NCBI GenBank assembly: GCA_009823395.1
Contig: CM020503.1
Span: 7,769,001 to 7,833,000 of the forward strand
Length of the DNA stretch: 64,000 bases
From: Thamnaconus septentrionalis
Lineage: Eukaryota > Chordata > Actinopteri > Tetraodontiformes > Monacanthidae
Reading direction: 5' to 3'
Shown here: positions 35,501 to 47,000 of the stretch, in pieces
Numbering within the stretch: position 1 is the stretch's first letter
Layout of the letters: each line of letters starts with the position of its first letter
The notes under the pieces: model-generated
Told to the model about the DNA's origin: nothing
Database searches by the model: none
Seen by the model: only the letters and a program-made list of their open reading frames with translations
Position numbers and translations under genes: made by a program

Positions 35501-36761
35501 GGAGGAGTCACTGAGGACGTACCTGTTCACCTACAGCAGCGTCTACGACTCAATCAGGTGAAGAAGACGAAATGAAATGCAGCTTTTTAACGATGGCATT
35601 CAAAAATGTGTGTTCAGACTCTTGGCCTCCAGTCTTAATGAAATCTCTTTAAACGACCATTCTTCAGCATGCAGACACTCTCCGAAATGTTTGAGTTGGA
35701 GATCCCCACCGTTCACAGCATCATCAGCAAGATGATCATCAACGAGGAGCTGATGGTGAGTTTATGGCCTCATTATTTTTCCTCCATGTGTTTGCAGGAG
35801 GGTAGTAGAGTCTCATATAATTCACGTTAACCCTCCGCAACCCACTTTCTCATCAGGCTTCCCTGGACCAGCCCACGCAGACTGTGGTGATGCACCGCAC
35901 GGAGCCCACGTCCCTGCAGAACATGGCCCTGCAGCTGGCTGAGAAACTGGGCAGCTTCGTGGAGAACAACGAGCGCGTCTTCGATGTCAAACAGGGCGTC
36001 TACGGCGGTTACTTCAACAGAGGTCCGTCAAGGGAACACACTCGGCTGCATGCCGTCTATATTTACTCACTACATATGCATTTTCCTAAGTCTGTTAAAT
36101 GTTGCATCAAGCTGCGGATTTGTTTTTTAAATTAATAATGGCTTATTTTTCCATTACAGACCAGAAAGGCGGCTACCAACAGAACAAGTCCTACCAGAGA
36201 GGTATGTTTTCTATTTTTTCCAACACATGGTGGCTCTCCCAAGACTGCCTCACTCTTATCCTGTTCTTGCCAACTAGGTTTACTTAATCAGTAACTAACT
36301 GGTAATGTATTTAAATGTTAGCTAAGCAGAAATGTTGCAGTGCACTCCTGGATGGAAGCCAATAGGTGCCTGCTTGAGAATATTCACAACACTGCAGTTT
36401 TTTGTTAATAGTAACCAAAAAAATACAGATCTTCGCGTTTAAATAATTTGTCCAAACATTACGAAGACGTAGATAGATAATCATCATTTATTTATGGAAG
36501 GTTACATTTCAAAACTAGTAGATACAAAACAGATGGATGCACTGCTGTGTTTTTAGCATCCATCGATCCTAAATGACCAAAAGTAGCAGCATGCTCCTCA
36601 GTCATTATTAGTCAGTTATTAATTCCTCAGGCTAAATGCATTTTTCCTCCTGGTTCACAGATTCGAAAGGAGGCTACCAGCAGAAACAGGGTGGCTACCA
36701 GCAGAAACAGGGCGGCTACCAACGTGGCGGCTACAGAAACCACAATCAGGGCAACTACTGA
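29572..36761 (+). CDS. eif3c: Eukaryotic translation initiation factor 3 subunit C
   Basis: Twenty-two coding exons: 29572-29669, 29759-29824, 29905-30094, 30194-30319, 30565-30616, 30763-30881, 31004-31131, 31326-31476, 31630-31733, 31858-31999, 32079-32204, 32398-32491, 33544-33731, 33834-34058, 34148-34339, 34940-35111, 35200-35359, 35492-35557, 35668-35755, 35857-36022, 36160-36201 and 36661-36761. They give 931 residues (human 913). A noncoding exon ends at 28349. The N-terminus [15 protein letters not shown], acidic Ser-rich linkers (residues about 165-300), the conserved core ([20 protein letters not shown]) and the PCI-domain region in exons 16-20 ([15 protein letters not shown]) match eIF3c closely. 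The protein is a scaffold of the cytoplasmic eIF3 complex on the 40S ribosome and binds eIF1 and eIF5 through its N-terminus. The C-terminus ends in Gly/Tyr/Gln repeats. Confidence 0.98.
32861..33200 (+). mobile_element. Two copies of a hAT-like terminal segment
   Basis: CAGTGGTTCTCAAACTTTCT plus GTCACGCCCCACCTTG begins at 32861 and recurs at 33164. Between them GGACAAAGTTGAC and CCATAGACTTGCATGGCATT are also duplicated. CAGTGGTTCTCAA is the classic 5' end of hAT (Charlie-type) elements. No matching right-hand terminus was found, so these are incomplete or internally duplicated copies in an intron of eif3c. Confidence 0.55.
34488..34815. mobile_element. hAT-type non-autonomous element with perfect 8-bp target duplication
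   Basis: The element begins CAGGGTTTTTCAACAACTGTG and ends AAAAAGATTGAAAAACACTG, i.e. hAT-like terminal inverted repeats. It is flanked by identical 8-bp sequences GTCTACTG at 34480-34487 and 34816-34823, the hallmark of hAT insertion. Its middle (about 34650-34725) contains a LINE-like tail (TCCCCAATGTGGGATTAATC) similar to the one at 550-575. It lies in the eif3c intron between the exons at 34148-34339 and 34940-35111. Confidence 0.85.
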
Positions 36762-37108
36762 TCTCAGAGCGCGTGGGGCTCCGTCTCTCAGTCTCCAGCA
36801 GTCTTCATTCCAAAACGACCACCACTGACGCCGTACTGACGCTGTTACTCCTCCATCTCCCTGCAAAGAACTGCCTGTGCTCTAAAGCCGTCACCACTCT
36901 TAGTGACGTGCTTTTAAAGTGTCTAGTTTATAGTTTATGAAGTCACCTTCTCGGGTGTTGTGGTTAATAATGCTCACACACAATATCTCACTCATTGGCT
37001 GCAGCACAGTCTGGAAACAGGTTTGTTTGCATTGTTGATTAAAAAATATTAAATAGACAATGTTGAACAAATTTTTCCTGTTGGCTTTTATTTTTCCGCT
37101 TATTTGCT

Positions 37109-37114
37109 AATAAA
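37109..37114 (+). terminator. Polyadenylation signal of eif3c
   Basis: AATAAA lies 348 bases after the stop codon, in AT-rich sequence with no closer canonical signal. Confidence 0.55.
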
Positions 37115-37840
37115 CTTGCAAAGATGATGCAAATCAAACATGGAAACAAAATGAACTTTTTTTCATTTAAATAAAAATATTAGCTCTACAGCCAACGTCT
37201 GTCAAGGCTGGTCTGCTCAATATTATTTGTTGTGTCCAGATAATAACTTGTTTCATTTAAGCAACAAAATCTTGAGCATAGGCATCAATGTGAAGCGGTT
37301 TTGGGAGACTGAATGTTCAAACTTAACTGCGCACTTAAATGAGCTGATGATGAAATTGGGTCAGTTCAGCTGAGGTATAAGTGAGAGTCTGATATAGACT
37401 AACTCCTGTTTACTAATTACACATGCAGCCTCTCAGGAACATTTGTGCATCATGTACTCTGGTGACTGATTAAAAGTAGGTCTAGTCCAGAATCTGGTAT
37501 GTTCAGAAAAACAAGGAATATTTCTTATTCTTAGTTTTCAGAAATTCATTCAATACCTATTTTTTTTATTACATAATTGCAATTGTAATACATTCAGCAT
37601 CTGCATCTAATGATGCCATTGATGACCACAAATTATCAAAAACTGTTCATTAATATTATTACATTATTGAGACAATTTCCTTAAAAAAATACTTAACTGG
37701 CATACCTGGATTGAAAAGAACTAATATTCTGCCATTATCAGCAACGTGTGATAAAAGCAAAAAATGAAAACTTCTCAACGGTACATGGCTTGACCCAGTT
37801 TGTCCCAGCAGCTGACATGCACCTGCACTCGCTTTCCCCC
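37115..37840. other. Region between convergent eif3c and prodh2
   Basis: AT-rich sequence with no exon. The left end is eif3c downstream sequence and the right part is the likely 3' UTR of prodh2. A reverse-strand AATAAA occurs at 37565-37570, about 270 bases past the prodh2 stop, and could be its polyadenylation signal. Confidence 0.5.
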
Positions 37841-40207
37841 TCAGCCGCCTCGCCTCAGACTCAGCCTCCTGTAGAGCTCTTTCCTCAGCAGGTCTCTCTC
37901 TTTGCGGATCCCCTGCAGCACGGTGCGGTTCTCCTGGGCTCGCCGCAGCAGGTACGGCAGCGTGTCGTCTATGGAGCCGTAGGGTACGGACTTGTACACG
38001 GCGTAGCCCTCTTTAGCTGAGTGGGTGCAGGGAGACATTGTTGGACTGCGTGTGTGTCACTTCGTAGACTAAAATGTAAGCCATTCTTATCTCAAGAAAT
38101 CAGTTGGTGGAACTGATTTCTTGTACTAGACACCACTCAGTAGCGGTGCCGAAGTGCTGCAGCTCACCGAGTGTGAGGGAGACGTGGTCGCACATTCCCA
38201 GCAGTTGGCCGAAACACACCGAGCCGCCGCCCTTGTTAATGCCCAACTCCTCCATCCTGAGGACGGCAAACACACAATCACTGCACAGTAATGACGATGG
38301 TGTTAAAACTCAGGTCAAAGGTTCCAATGGTTGAGGGGTCACAGGTGGTGTTCAAGCCCATCAGCTGACCCGTTTATTTCTGAGTGCAGCATTGTGCTGG
38401 TTCCACAAGTCTACTTGATGCCAAAGAAATGTGGGTGACTTTCTACAGTGAAATTTCAAACTGAATGAAATTATTTCCCACTAAATAACTAAAGAATAGT
38501 GAGTCGAATACAGTAAAGTTGCCAAAGCCTCCATCAGCACAAGTGTCAGTAGAAAATGATTGAAATTTCAAATTGGGTGAATTTTCTTTTATTCCTACAG
38601 ATTATGACGGCAAACAGATGTTGAATGTTCGGTTTGATGTCTTTGTGTGAAGTTATGTTCACTACTGACCATTTGGCAGCTCGTCGCACCGATTCCTCGT
38701 TGTGGGAGGCGACTATCATCCTGCAGCGCTCTGGCTTCTGCGATATGACCTCCAGCATTGCACTCAGGGAGCCATTGTAGCTGCGTAAAACACAAGCGGA
38801 GGAAGTCATCTCACTGTCAGAAATCATCTGTGTTCACGAGTCAACTTCATTCCCGCCACCAGAAATGATTTATGCCAAATTCTTCGAGGAAATTTAAGCG
38901 ATCTCTTCTAACGAATAACAGCGGAAGTGGGAAATGTCCATTCTTTACTTCCTCAGCTTGCTTGACATCACACAGGGAACGCAACACTGACCTCCCCCCC
39001 AGATAATAACAATAACACCACGAGCCAGGTGTTTGCTTCTGCCCTCTAAAAAAAAAGCTGCAGTTTGCTAAAGCTTCTGTTTTAGCAGGAAGCGAGCAGC
39101 CAGCATTATTGCGAGAGGCTGCAAACAGAGGGCTAGAGACATATGTTTAATTGTTTGGTGTGGGTTTTTTTGATGGTGAATCACCTGAGGCTGCCAGAAT
39201 CTGACATGAAAAGTAAACATCCCCAAACAAAAATGGGATCTTTAAAGACAACTTCCTGGGCTCCACCTGTCATTGGTGTCCTCCCAGCTCTGGTGGACGG
39301 GATCCTCACGTCCCTCTTCCTTTGCCAGCTTCCTCTCCTTGTCCATGTACGCTCCTCGCACCAGCTTGACTCCGAAGCAGAAACCCTCCTCCTGGGCCAG
39401 ACGCAGATCCCCCAGCAGCAGCGACCTGGACTCCTGATGCACACACACGGCGAGAGGACACAGGTGTAGTGTGTAGTTACGCCATTGGCCGCAATATTCT
39501 TTAAGCATTCAAATTTAAAATTTATTCCATTTGGAAGAAATGAGGATATTTGCCTTCAGGTAGCATTGATATGTGTTCCAAATCCATGCGCCGTCCTTAT
39601 TGAACTTCTTCATCATGGCCATGGTGACCAGAGTGAGGGCTGGGTTCAGGTAGGTGTACTCGGCATCAACCAGAACGCGCACCTTGTTCACACTTGCCTT
39701 GGGGGAAAAAAGAAAGAAAAAACGACGCTTGCCCTACAGCCAAACCCAGCCTGGCAACTCAGCTCATGCTCCAGCTTGTCTTTGTTGTGCTTCATGGCTG
39801 TACCTCTGCTATTTTGTTGAGTCTCCTCAGGCCACAGAGAAAATGAGCGGCTTCATCCTCGTCTAAACCAGAGAAGGCGACCGGCTGAAAGAGACGAGAC
39901 CACCGGAGATTCTCTGCATTCAAAGCTGTAAATCGTTCAGGTGAAACGGGAAGGAGAACATCGAGGTCGACGCACCTCACCGTCCATGGCTCTGACAAGG
40001 TCGTTCAAGTCAAACGTCTGTTTTGCTAATAGCTTTGTGACTTTCACCTGAGAGCAAACAGCACAGACTCAGATCGGAACGAAACACCAGTGTTACAGTC
40101 AAATGTGCGCTCTTATCTTTTTTCCCACAGTATTGACCTAGTTACACTCTGCCTAGGAAACCTGAAATGCCTTGCTTTTTTTGCAAAACAAATATCTCTG
40201 TGGATGC

Positions 40208-40238
<31 letters not shown>

Positions 40239-42510
40239 GCTTTAGCTTGTCATTCTAATGATTTTGTTTATTCTTTCTTTCCACCAGGGTTGTTGATGCT
40301 GCCTTACACACAGCTCGGGGCTGAGCAGGGCAGTGAGCTTCAGCTGCATCATGGGGTCTTCGCACCAGGCGTTGCTGTGGGAAATTCTCACGCACTCCAA
40401 CATGGCCTCCATATTGTCGTCGTATCTCTTCTCCCTGCGAGTGAAGAGACAAAACGCAACATCATTTTGTGATATGATGATTTTGGATAATTTGAATTGT
40501 TTTTGTGTTACAAATCTTCACTTCAATTGACCTTAATTTTGCTTCCAGCACTTGGTGTTTTTCTTTTAAATTTCACTCTTTTATTTCAGGCATTTTCTAT
40601 GGAAATCAAGCTATGTAGTGGTATTATTTATTTAATTTTTAATGATGAACTGATCCATGGAACCCAGTCGCACCCTGTGCTTTCTCCCAGATCCTCCTCC
40701 ATGGGAACCGCCAGCATGGGTCTCATTCCCAGCGAGCTCATCTTCTTCATGGACTGCGAGATCTCGCACTCCTTCTCCCCGGCCACGAACTGAGAGTACA
40801 CAGTGGGCCGCAGCAGCATGGAAAACCCCCGTCTGCCCAGCAGCGTTCGAGCGATGGACATCAGCTGGAAGAAGGCCAAGGCAAAAATCTTTTTTTTTAC
40901 ATGCAAATGGAGGCCTGCAGAATTTTAACAGGGAAACAAACATGATCCATTTCTCTAGTCCGAGGAAAATAATTGTACATGATACCTGTAATTTAGTAAT
41001 ATATTGTTGGTGGCCCACTGAACCAACCAACACCATCCCACAGGTAGAAGTACTGTAGGTCCAAATGGCACTTGTACCCAAGTTTGGATTCTGAGGTCAA
41101 CTATTCCTGACCTACCAATAATCCCACATTGCAAATTAAAGCATAAATAGTAAGTAGCTCTCTTGACTTGAATGGCATTTCAAAACTGGACGACTTTCCA
41201 GGAAAGAAAGAAAAAAGATGAAAGGCCTTTTGCAGGGATTAGAATTATGGGGCGCCGTTTGTAAAGTTTGTCATGCTTAAAATAACAGCAACATTTTGTC
41301 ACATTTAGCTTCAAATCGTGTTTTTAAAAAGTTGTGTGCATTTTTGAAAGTCACTTTTTTTTTTTTTTTAGCACATTTAACTCTTTAAATCTAAATGTTA
41401 AATCTAAATGTTAAATCTAAATGTTAAATCTAAATGTTACACCTAAATGTTTCGGGTGAAACTAAACATTTAGCTAATATGCAAATTCAAGCTGCCGGAC
41501 ACCGGAAGTACCACAATAAAAGCTTGACGATGTTGAACTCTGTTTTTAGTGTCAAATAACGAACAAACAACTATCTTTTCCGGGGGAAAACTGCCTCTAA
41601 GACATAGATTGGTGGTTTTAAGTACCCAAAAATAACAAACCCGTTTGGAGATACTATATTTTACGAGTACCTTGAGTGTTTAGTGTCACTTAGTTTTGTG
41701 CGGGACTTGCGCAGCAGAGCTAAAAAGATAGTTGTTTGTTCGTTATTTGACACTAAAAACAGAGTTCAACATCGTCGAGCTTTTATTGTGGTACTTCCGG
41801 TTGCCAGCAGATTGAATTTGCATTTTAGCTAAATGTTTAGTTTCACCCGAAACATTTAGGTGTAACATTTAGATTTAACATTTAGATTTTGATTTAACGT
41901 TTCGATTTAGACTCAACATTTAACATTTAGATTTAGCATTTATATTTAGATTTAACATTTAGATTTAGATTTAACATTTGTATTTAACATTTAGATTTAA
42001 AGAGTTAAATGTGCTAAAAAAAAAAAAAAAAAAAAGTGACTTTCAAAAATGCACACAACTTTTTAAAAACACGATTTGAAGCTAAATGTGACAAAATGTT
42101 GCTGTTATTTTAAGCATGACAAACTTTACAAACGGCGCCCAACTCAAACTGTGACCAGATCAGGAGCCTTTTTGGATGACAGATGAAACATCTTGCTAGT
42201 CCAGTCGCCTGCGACATCGCAATGACCCGCAAAGATCCAACAAGCTCCACCGACAGAGACAAAAAAAACACTCTTTCCTCACCTTCCCAGAGTTGTTAAC
42301 CAGCACGGGGAAGGAGCAGAAACGGAAGACTCCCAGAGCTCGCAGCAGCTCGGGCCAGCTCTTCACCCTGAAGGCGCTGGGGTCGTCGAAGGCCAGCGTC
42401 ACCGACAGACGGTCGGCCGGCTTGTCCACCGCCATCCTGGAGGCCACCGTCCTCACCAGCCTCACTGGTGACAGGTGAGCAGGCAGCAGGCGCACGCGGG
42501 AGCACATCAT
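37841..42510 (-). CDS. prodh2: Hydroxyproline dehydrogenase (proline dehydrogenase 2)
   Basis: Ten exons, minus strand: 42510-42283, 40864-40674, 40434-40308, 40047-39981, 39913-39804, 39697-39554, 39433-39267, 38780-38670, 38256-38168 and 38016-37841, totalling 469 residues with phases closing. The FAD-linked TIM-barrel family core is clear: VLVDAEYTYLNPALTLV, FGVKLVRGAYMDKER, MIVASHNEESVRRA, CFGQLLGMCDHVSLTL, and the C-terminal PYLLRRAQENRTVLQG. VYKSVPYGSIDDTLPYL and the following RRAQENR-VLQG tail fit PRODH2 better than PRODH1. The enzyme oxidises trans-4-hydroxyproline in the mitochondrial inner membrane during collagen-derived hydroxyproline breakdown. An upstream in-frame ATG at 42565-42567 is an alternative start. 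The sixth intron (39553-39434) has a GC donor. Intron 1 carries a large palindromic element. Confidence 0.92.
40211..40238. repeat. (TA)n microsatellite
   Basis: A run of 14 TA units lies in prodh2 intron 3 (40307-40048). Confidence 0.9.
41250..42140. mobile_element. 891-bp near-perfect palindromic element in prodh2 intron 1
   Basis: The left end GGGCGCCGTTTGTAAAG matches the right end CTTTACAAACGGCGCCC exactly. The complementarity runs inward through almost the whole element: GTCATGCTTAAAATAACAGC, ATTTTTGAAAGTCAC, an A/T homopolymer, GAACAAACAACTATCTTTT and the GTCAAATAACG segment on both arms. Each arm also carries tandem AAATCTAAATGTT-type units (41389-41450 and about 41865-42000). There is no coding capacity. 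It is either a fold-back transposon or a MITE with extreme terminal repeats. No target duplication was found, so the family is open. Confidence 0.85.
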
Positions 42511-44033
42511 CGTCGTCCCACAGTGATTTGTTTTGTAAAGGCTCAGTCTTGGTGAATCCAAACACACTTGTACGATGACTCAGCTGTCACTAGGGAGAAT
42601 ATAACCTGCAGCAAAGAGAGCTTGTCTTGTTGTGCTTACATGATCATATCAGAACCTGTTGAGCAACAAAAAAATCAATGACATTTCATTTGAAGTGTGT
42701 GAGGACAGCTGGCATAGAAAGTGGTGCTGACGCCTCGCCCTCTTCCTGAAAAAAAGTGATGCCCGGCTTTCCTAATGACGAAGAGCTCAGCAGCAAGACT
42801 GCGGCGGTTTCCAAAAATTCATCATCTTTAAAGCTCATGCGCTGGTTAATAAGTGACTGTTTGGAAATGCGGGCAAACATCAGGCTGACCCCTAACATCG
42901 GCAGCCAAGTGACCCCTGTCGGCTGCCCACTCGCTGCTTGCACTTGTTTTCAGACCCGTTGATTGAAGTCGACCCTGGAGGGAAACTGTATCAGCTGCTG
43001 TTGGTGATTTCAGCAAGAGGGCTGATTTTCTGTGGCACAAGCAGAGGAGCCGAAGATCGTCGCATTCTACGATGTTTTTGTTGTTATGAGGGAATAAACT
43101 TGAGGTCAAAATCGGCGGCAGCTCCATTAGTTAAGCCAGTCTGTCAGGTTGCGTCTGTCAGTTGTTCATTGTTGATGACGAGAAATCTTCAGTCCCAGCG
43201 TCAAGTGATGTGAACACTAAAGGAAATGATGGAGTGCTGCTGTCGCTCTCCTTCTTGGCAGGCTGAACCACTCATGGTTTCATGTTTTTGGCACTGAAAT
43301 ACTGATACATGTTTACTGAGCTGTTGATGTCATCGCAACCAAAGATTAGAAAATTCATGTGATTATGCAACAGGGAAGCAGGCCCAGAGACAGAATGCCA
43401 AAAAAGACAGTGTTCTCTTTTTGCTATTCAGAATTGCCCCCAAAATCAGTCCTTTAAAAATGTTCCCAGAGTGAAATATTTATCTGACAAATAGCAGGTC
43501 AATGTCATTACATTATTATTTTTGCGAGATTTTATTTTGTGGAAAAAAAACATTTTAATGTTTCTACATGAATATATACATGTATACATGTCTTCTTTTT
43601 TTTTTTGCTAAAGCATTTTTAACACATGTTAACCTAATGGGTAATAATTTTTCTTTCTGATCACAATTAAAACCCTTTGCCTTTAATTTTATTCAGGTTA
43701 GTGAGGCCCACTTTGAGTTCACTTTACTAAAAATGGGCTAAACTCTTTTTGCTATTCTTTTCTGTCAGAAATAAATCAAGTGGCCTGACATGGCTTTAAA
43801 TTTTTTTTATTACTTTTCACACTGGAATGGACATTTGCAATAAACATTTCTGACAAATATTTACAGACTTCAGACTACAGATCAATTTCATTCCTCTGTT
43901 CATCAACTATATTCCCGAGTAAACACACACACGTGCAGTACATTTAGCCACTGGAACTAACTCTACCATCTGACAAATCTATCAAAGCGCTATCGAGACT
44001 TTTCATCTCCACACAGAAATAAAAAGCGTCACG
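42511..44033. other. prodh2 5' flank and tbx6 3' flank
   Basis: Nothing coding could be supported. 42600-43250 is mixed-composition sequence upstream of prodh2. 43250-43800 is AT-rich. The right end is the tbx6 3' UTR, with a reverse-strand AATAAA at 43806-43811. Confidence 0.5.
43806..43811 (-). terminator. Candidate polyadenylation signal of tbx6
   Basis: AATAAA on the minus strand, 223 bases past the tbx6 stop. It sits in an A-rich run, so chance occurrence is possible. Confidence 0.4.
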
Positions 44034-47000
44034 TTAATATACAGCTCTTGTGCTCACATCCAGGTAGGGCCCTTGCGAGTGGGTGTGGCCGTGCTGGTGC
44101 TGTCTGTACAGATGCCTGAAGGGGATGGAGAGGGACGAGCGGGGCTCCTGGCAGAGCCGCAGAGGGTAAGAGGGAAAGGCGGGGTAGAGGGCCTGGGCGG
44201 GGGCGGAGCTGGGAATGGAGGAGGGTGCAGCTATTCCCAGCTCCCCTCCGAGCTGAGGGAGGAGAGACGGGTGGTGCAGTGTCATCTCTGGCCGGTAGGG
44301 GGCGGCATGATTGAACTGGGGGACCGGTTGGTAAGGGGCGACAGGGGGTGAGGAGGTGGGGGGATTCTGCAGGTTCTGGTGGTACTGCGGCGCTTGTGGC
44401 ATGGGCGAAGCTGGCTGGGAGAAGGACGGGGGGACAGCCAAGCAGGACGAGGGCTGGAAGGACGGGTGGGCGAAGGTGGACGGAGGGAAGGCAGGAGGCA
44501 GGGCGGCAGTTGGCGTCTGGGCCTGGTGGGCCAGGTTGGGGAGGTGCAGGGCGGCACCGCCGGCGGCGGACACGTTAGGGAAGGGGAGGCTCTGCGCGTG
44601 TGCAGGGACGGAAGGGAAGGGAAATGAGGCGGGGCCACCAACCAGAGAGGATCTGGAGCAGTGGAGCCCAACGCCAGGCTGGCTTTGGCTGGCTAGAGGA
44701 TGAGCAGCAGCAGCTGGGGCAGAAGGAGCAGGAGGAGGCATGCTGGGATAGACGAACAGTGAAGAGTTTGGATGGGCGGGTTCTTCATGTCCTGCAGTAA
44801 CTGGGGTCACCTGCAGGTCCAGAAGGGGCGGCGCCAACATCTGGTCCGGGAGGTCCGGCTGACACGCAGCTACAACTTCAGGGAAAGCGTCGTCCACGGG
44901 CGTGTGCGGGGGGATCGGCGGAGACGCCATGGCGTGATAGGTGTTGGCTGAAGGAGGGGAGGCTGAGGAGGAGGAGGAGGAGGAGGAGGGCAGGAGCGGC
45001 TGTGGCGAGGAGGAGCTGGATGGGGGCGGCGTGGGGAAGGTGAAGGAGGTCTGCTGCAGGGAGGGGGTGGTGGTGGCGGAGGTGGAGGAGGAACAGGGGA
45101 GTGTTGGGGAGGAGGAGAGGATGGGGGGGTAGCTGACAGGAGGGAGGGGCCCGCTGGAGGAGTCTGGGACAGGGAGGTCGGAGAAAGAGGCGGAGTCGGG
45201 CTGAGCTTGCGAGAAGGTGTAAGACGCTGCGTCCGACCTGTGGGAGAGAAAGAAAATGAGTAAAACGAACATTTTATTGCTTGAATCTGTAAAATCTCGT
45301 CCGGCGAGATTTTACGAGAATTACGGTTTATGCGCTACATATCACTCAATGGAAACACCTGCAAATCGCCTGTGTGCTTTGTCGACATTTTAGAAATATC
45401 CTTTTTATTTTGCAAAAAACTAATGGAAACGCAGCTATAGACATGCATCATAATCGGACGAAGGCAGCACTGCGATTATCCAGCCTGCAAGTAAATGCGA
45501 TGTTTGTGTGTGTGAGGACGGTGATGGGACTTAGAGTAAAGACCTTGGAGAGCTGGGTGCTATGTAAGTCCAGTCTAGTCCATGAATAAAAATCGGAACA
45601 AAGGTTATGAAACAGTCTCTTTGAATGAGTCAATTTTGGCTTCAACATGTCGAGATTATTCAAACACTGGAGTTAAAACCGGAGCGTTTGTTTTTAGCAC
45701 CAACGAGCTGGATGGAGAATTTATGTGGCCACAATGTTTGTGCAAGGTGTAGGAACCCACCGCTCCATCAGGCCGGTGGCCATGTGGCTCCCTGTGGCGC
45801 CCTGCACCACGCCGCTCAGGGTGATGCTGATGTCGGTCATGAAGGCCTGATCGAGGTTCAGCGGCTGCTCCGGGACCAGCGCGTCCCTGGAAGGGGGCCT
45901 CCTCCGGCCGGAACCCACAGGAGGGGTTTGGCAAGGGGTGCAAGGAGGCCAGCGGGAGGGCCTGCAGGTCTGGGCCAGTGGTGGTGGTGGAGGTGATGAT
46001 GGTGGTGGAGATGGGCTGTGACAGGAGCTCAGCGGCGTCGCACGGATCACAGTCATCTGGACGAGGCAGAACAAGAGGGAGGCTTTGTTTTTGGTTTTTT
46101 TAAGTCAAGATTATTGAAGGAGACGGAGGAAGTTCCTTCCTAACAATGTGCGAGTGGGCGTCGCCTCCTTCTCACCTTCCTCCAGGTTCTCCGTCAGGGC
46201 AGACATTTTGCGCTTCTGCCTGGCATCCCTCTGTCTGCAGGAGGAAAAATTACAGTGAGCATGAATTTGTCAGGGTAAAATGCCCACGTGTGCGAGTCTC
46301 AAAATTACTTTTTGCTGTTCATGCCGTCTTCCCGGAAGCCTTTGGCGAAGGGGTTGGAGTTGATCTTCAGTTCTGTGATCTGAGAAAAGAGAGAAAAAAA
46401 AAGACACGCTGCTTTACAAGATGGTCAACTTTTAAATGGTTGGGACCCAATCCGTCATTCAATATTGCTGTCCTCTGCATTAGTGTATACACTTTGCGCA
46501 CCTTGTTGTTCTGGTAGGCGGTCACTGTGATGAACTGGGTCTCGGGGAAAACGAAGGAGTGCTGCCCTCCCCCCCACCTCAGCACGTCTCTGGCCTCGAT
46601 GACGTGGACCCTGGGCTGGTAGCGATGCAGCGAGTGCAGGATAATCTGGAGAAATGAAAAGCGCAAAAACATTTTTCTTTTTGCCCGCCTCGTCCTCCAG
46701 TCTCCCGGGGTTCGACTCGGCTCGGGCTGCAAGCGCTTACGTGGCCCTGACTGTCCAGCGTGTTGTTGGTCAGCTTGGCGTAGTGGAAGGAGATGGTGCG
46801 GCTCTGCCAGTGGGCCCCCGTGGCCGGCGAGTCCGGGTGGATGAAGACCCGGTCGGGCAGCCTGGCCTCCGCTCCGCCCACCGCCTGCCAGCCGCCGCCT
46901 TGGAAGCGGTAGCGCGAGTTGTCGGCCGGGACGATGTCCAGCAGGATGATGTAGCGGAGGGAAGGGTTCAGGCCGGTGACCTTTAACCTCATCCCCGGGA

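Noticed and set aside
41380..42000. Regular AAATCTAAATGTT units suggested a CRISPR-like or satellite array
   Set aside because: The units have no spacers, lie in a vertebrate intron and are mirrored in the other arm of a palindromic element.
44073..44703. Several Gly-rich plus-strand frames of 76-129 codons
   Set aside because: They are antisense to the Pro/Ser-rich tail exon of tbx6 and reflect its GC-rich codon use.
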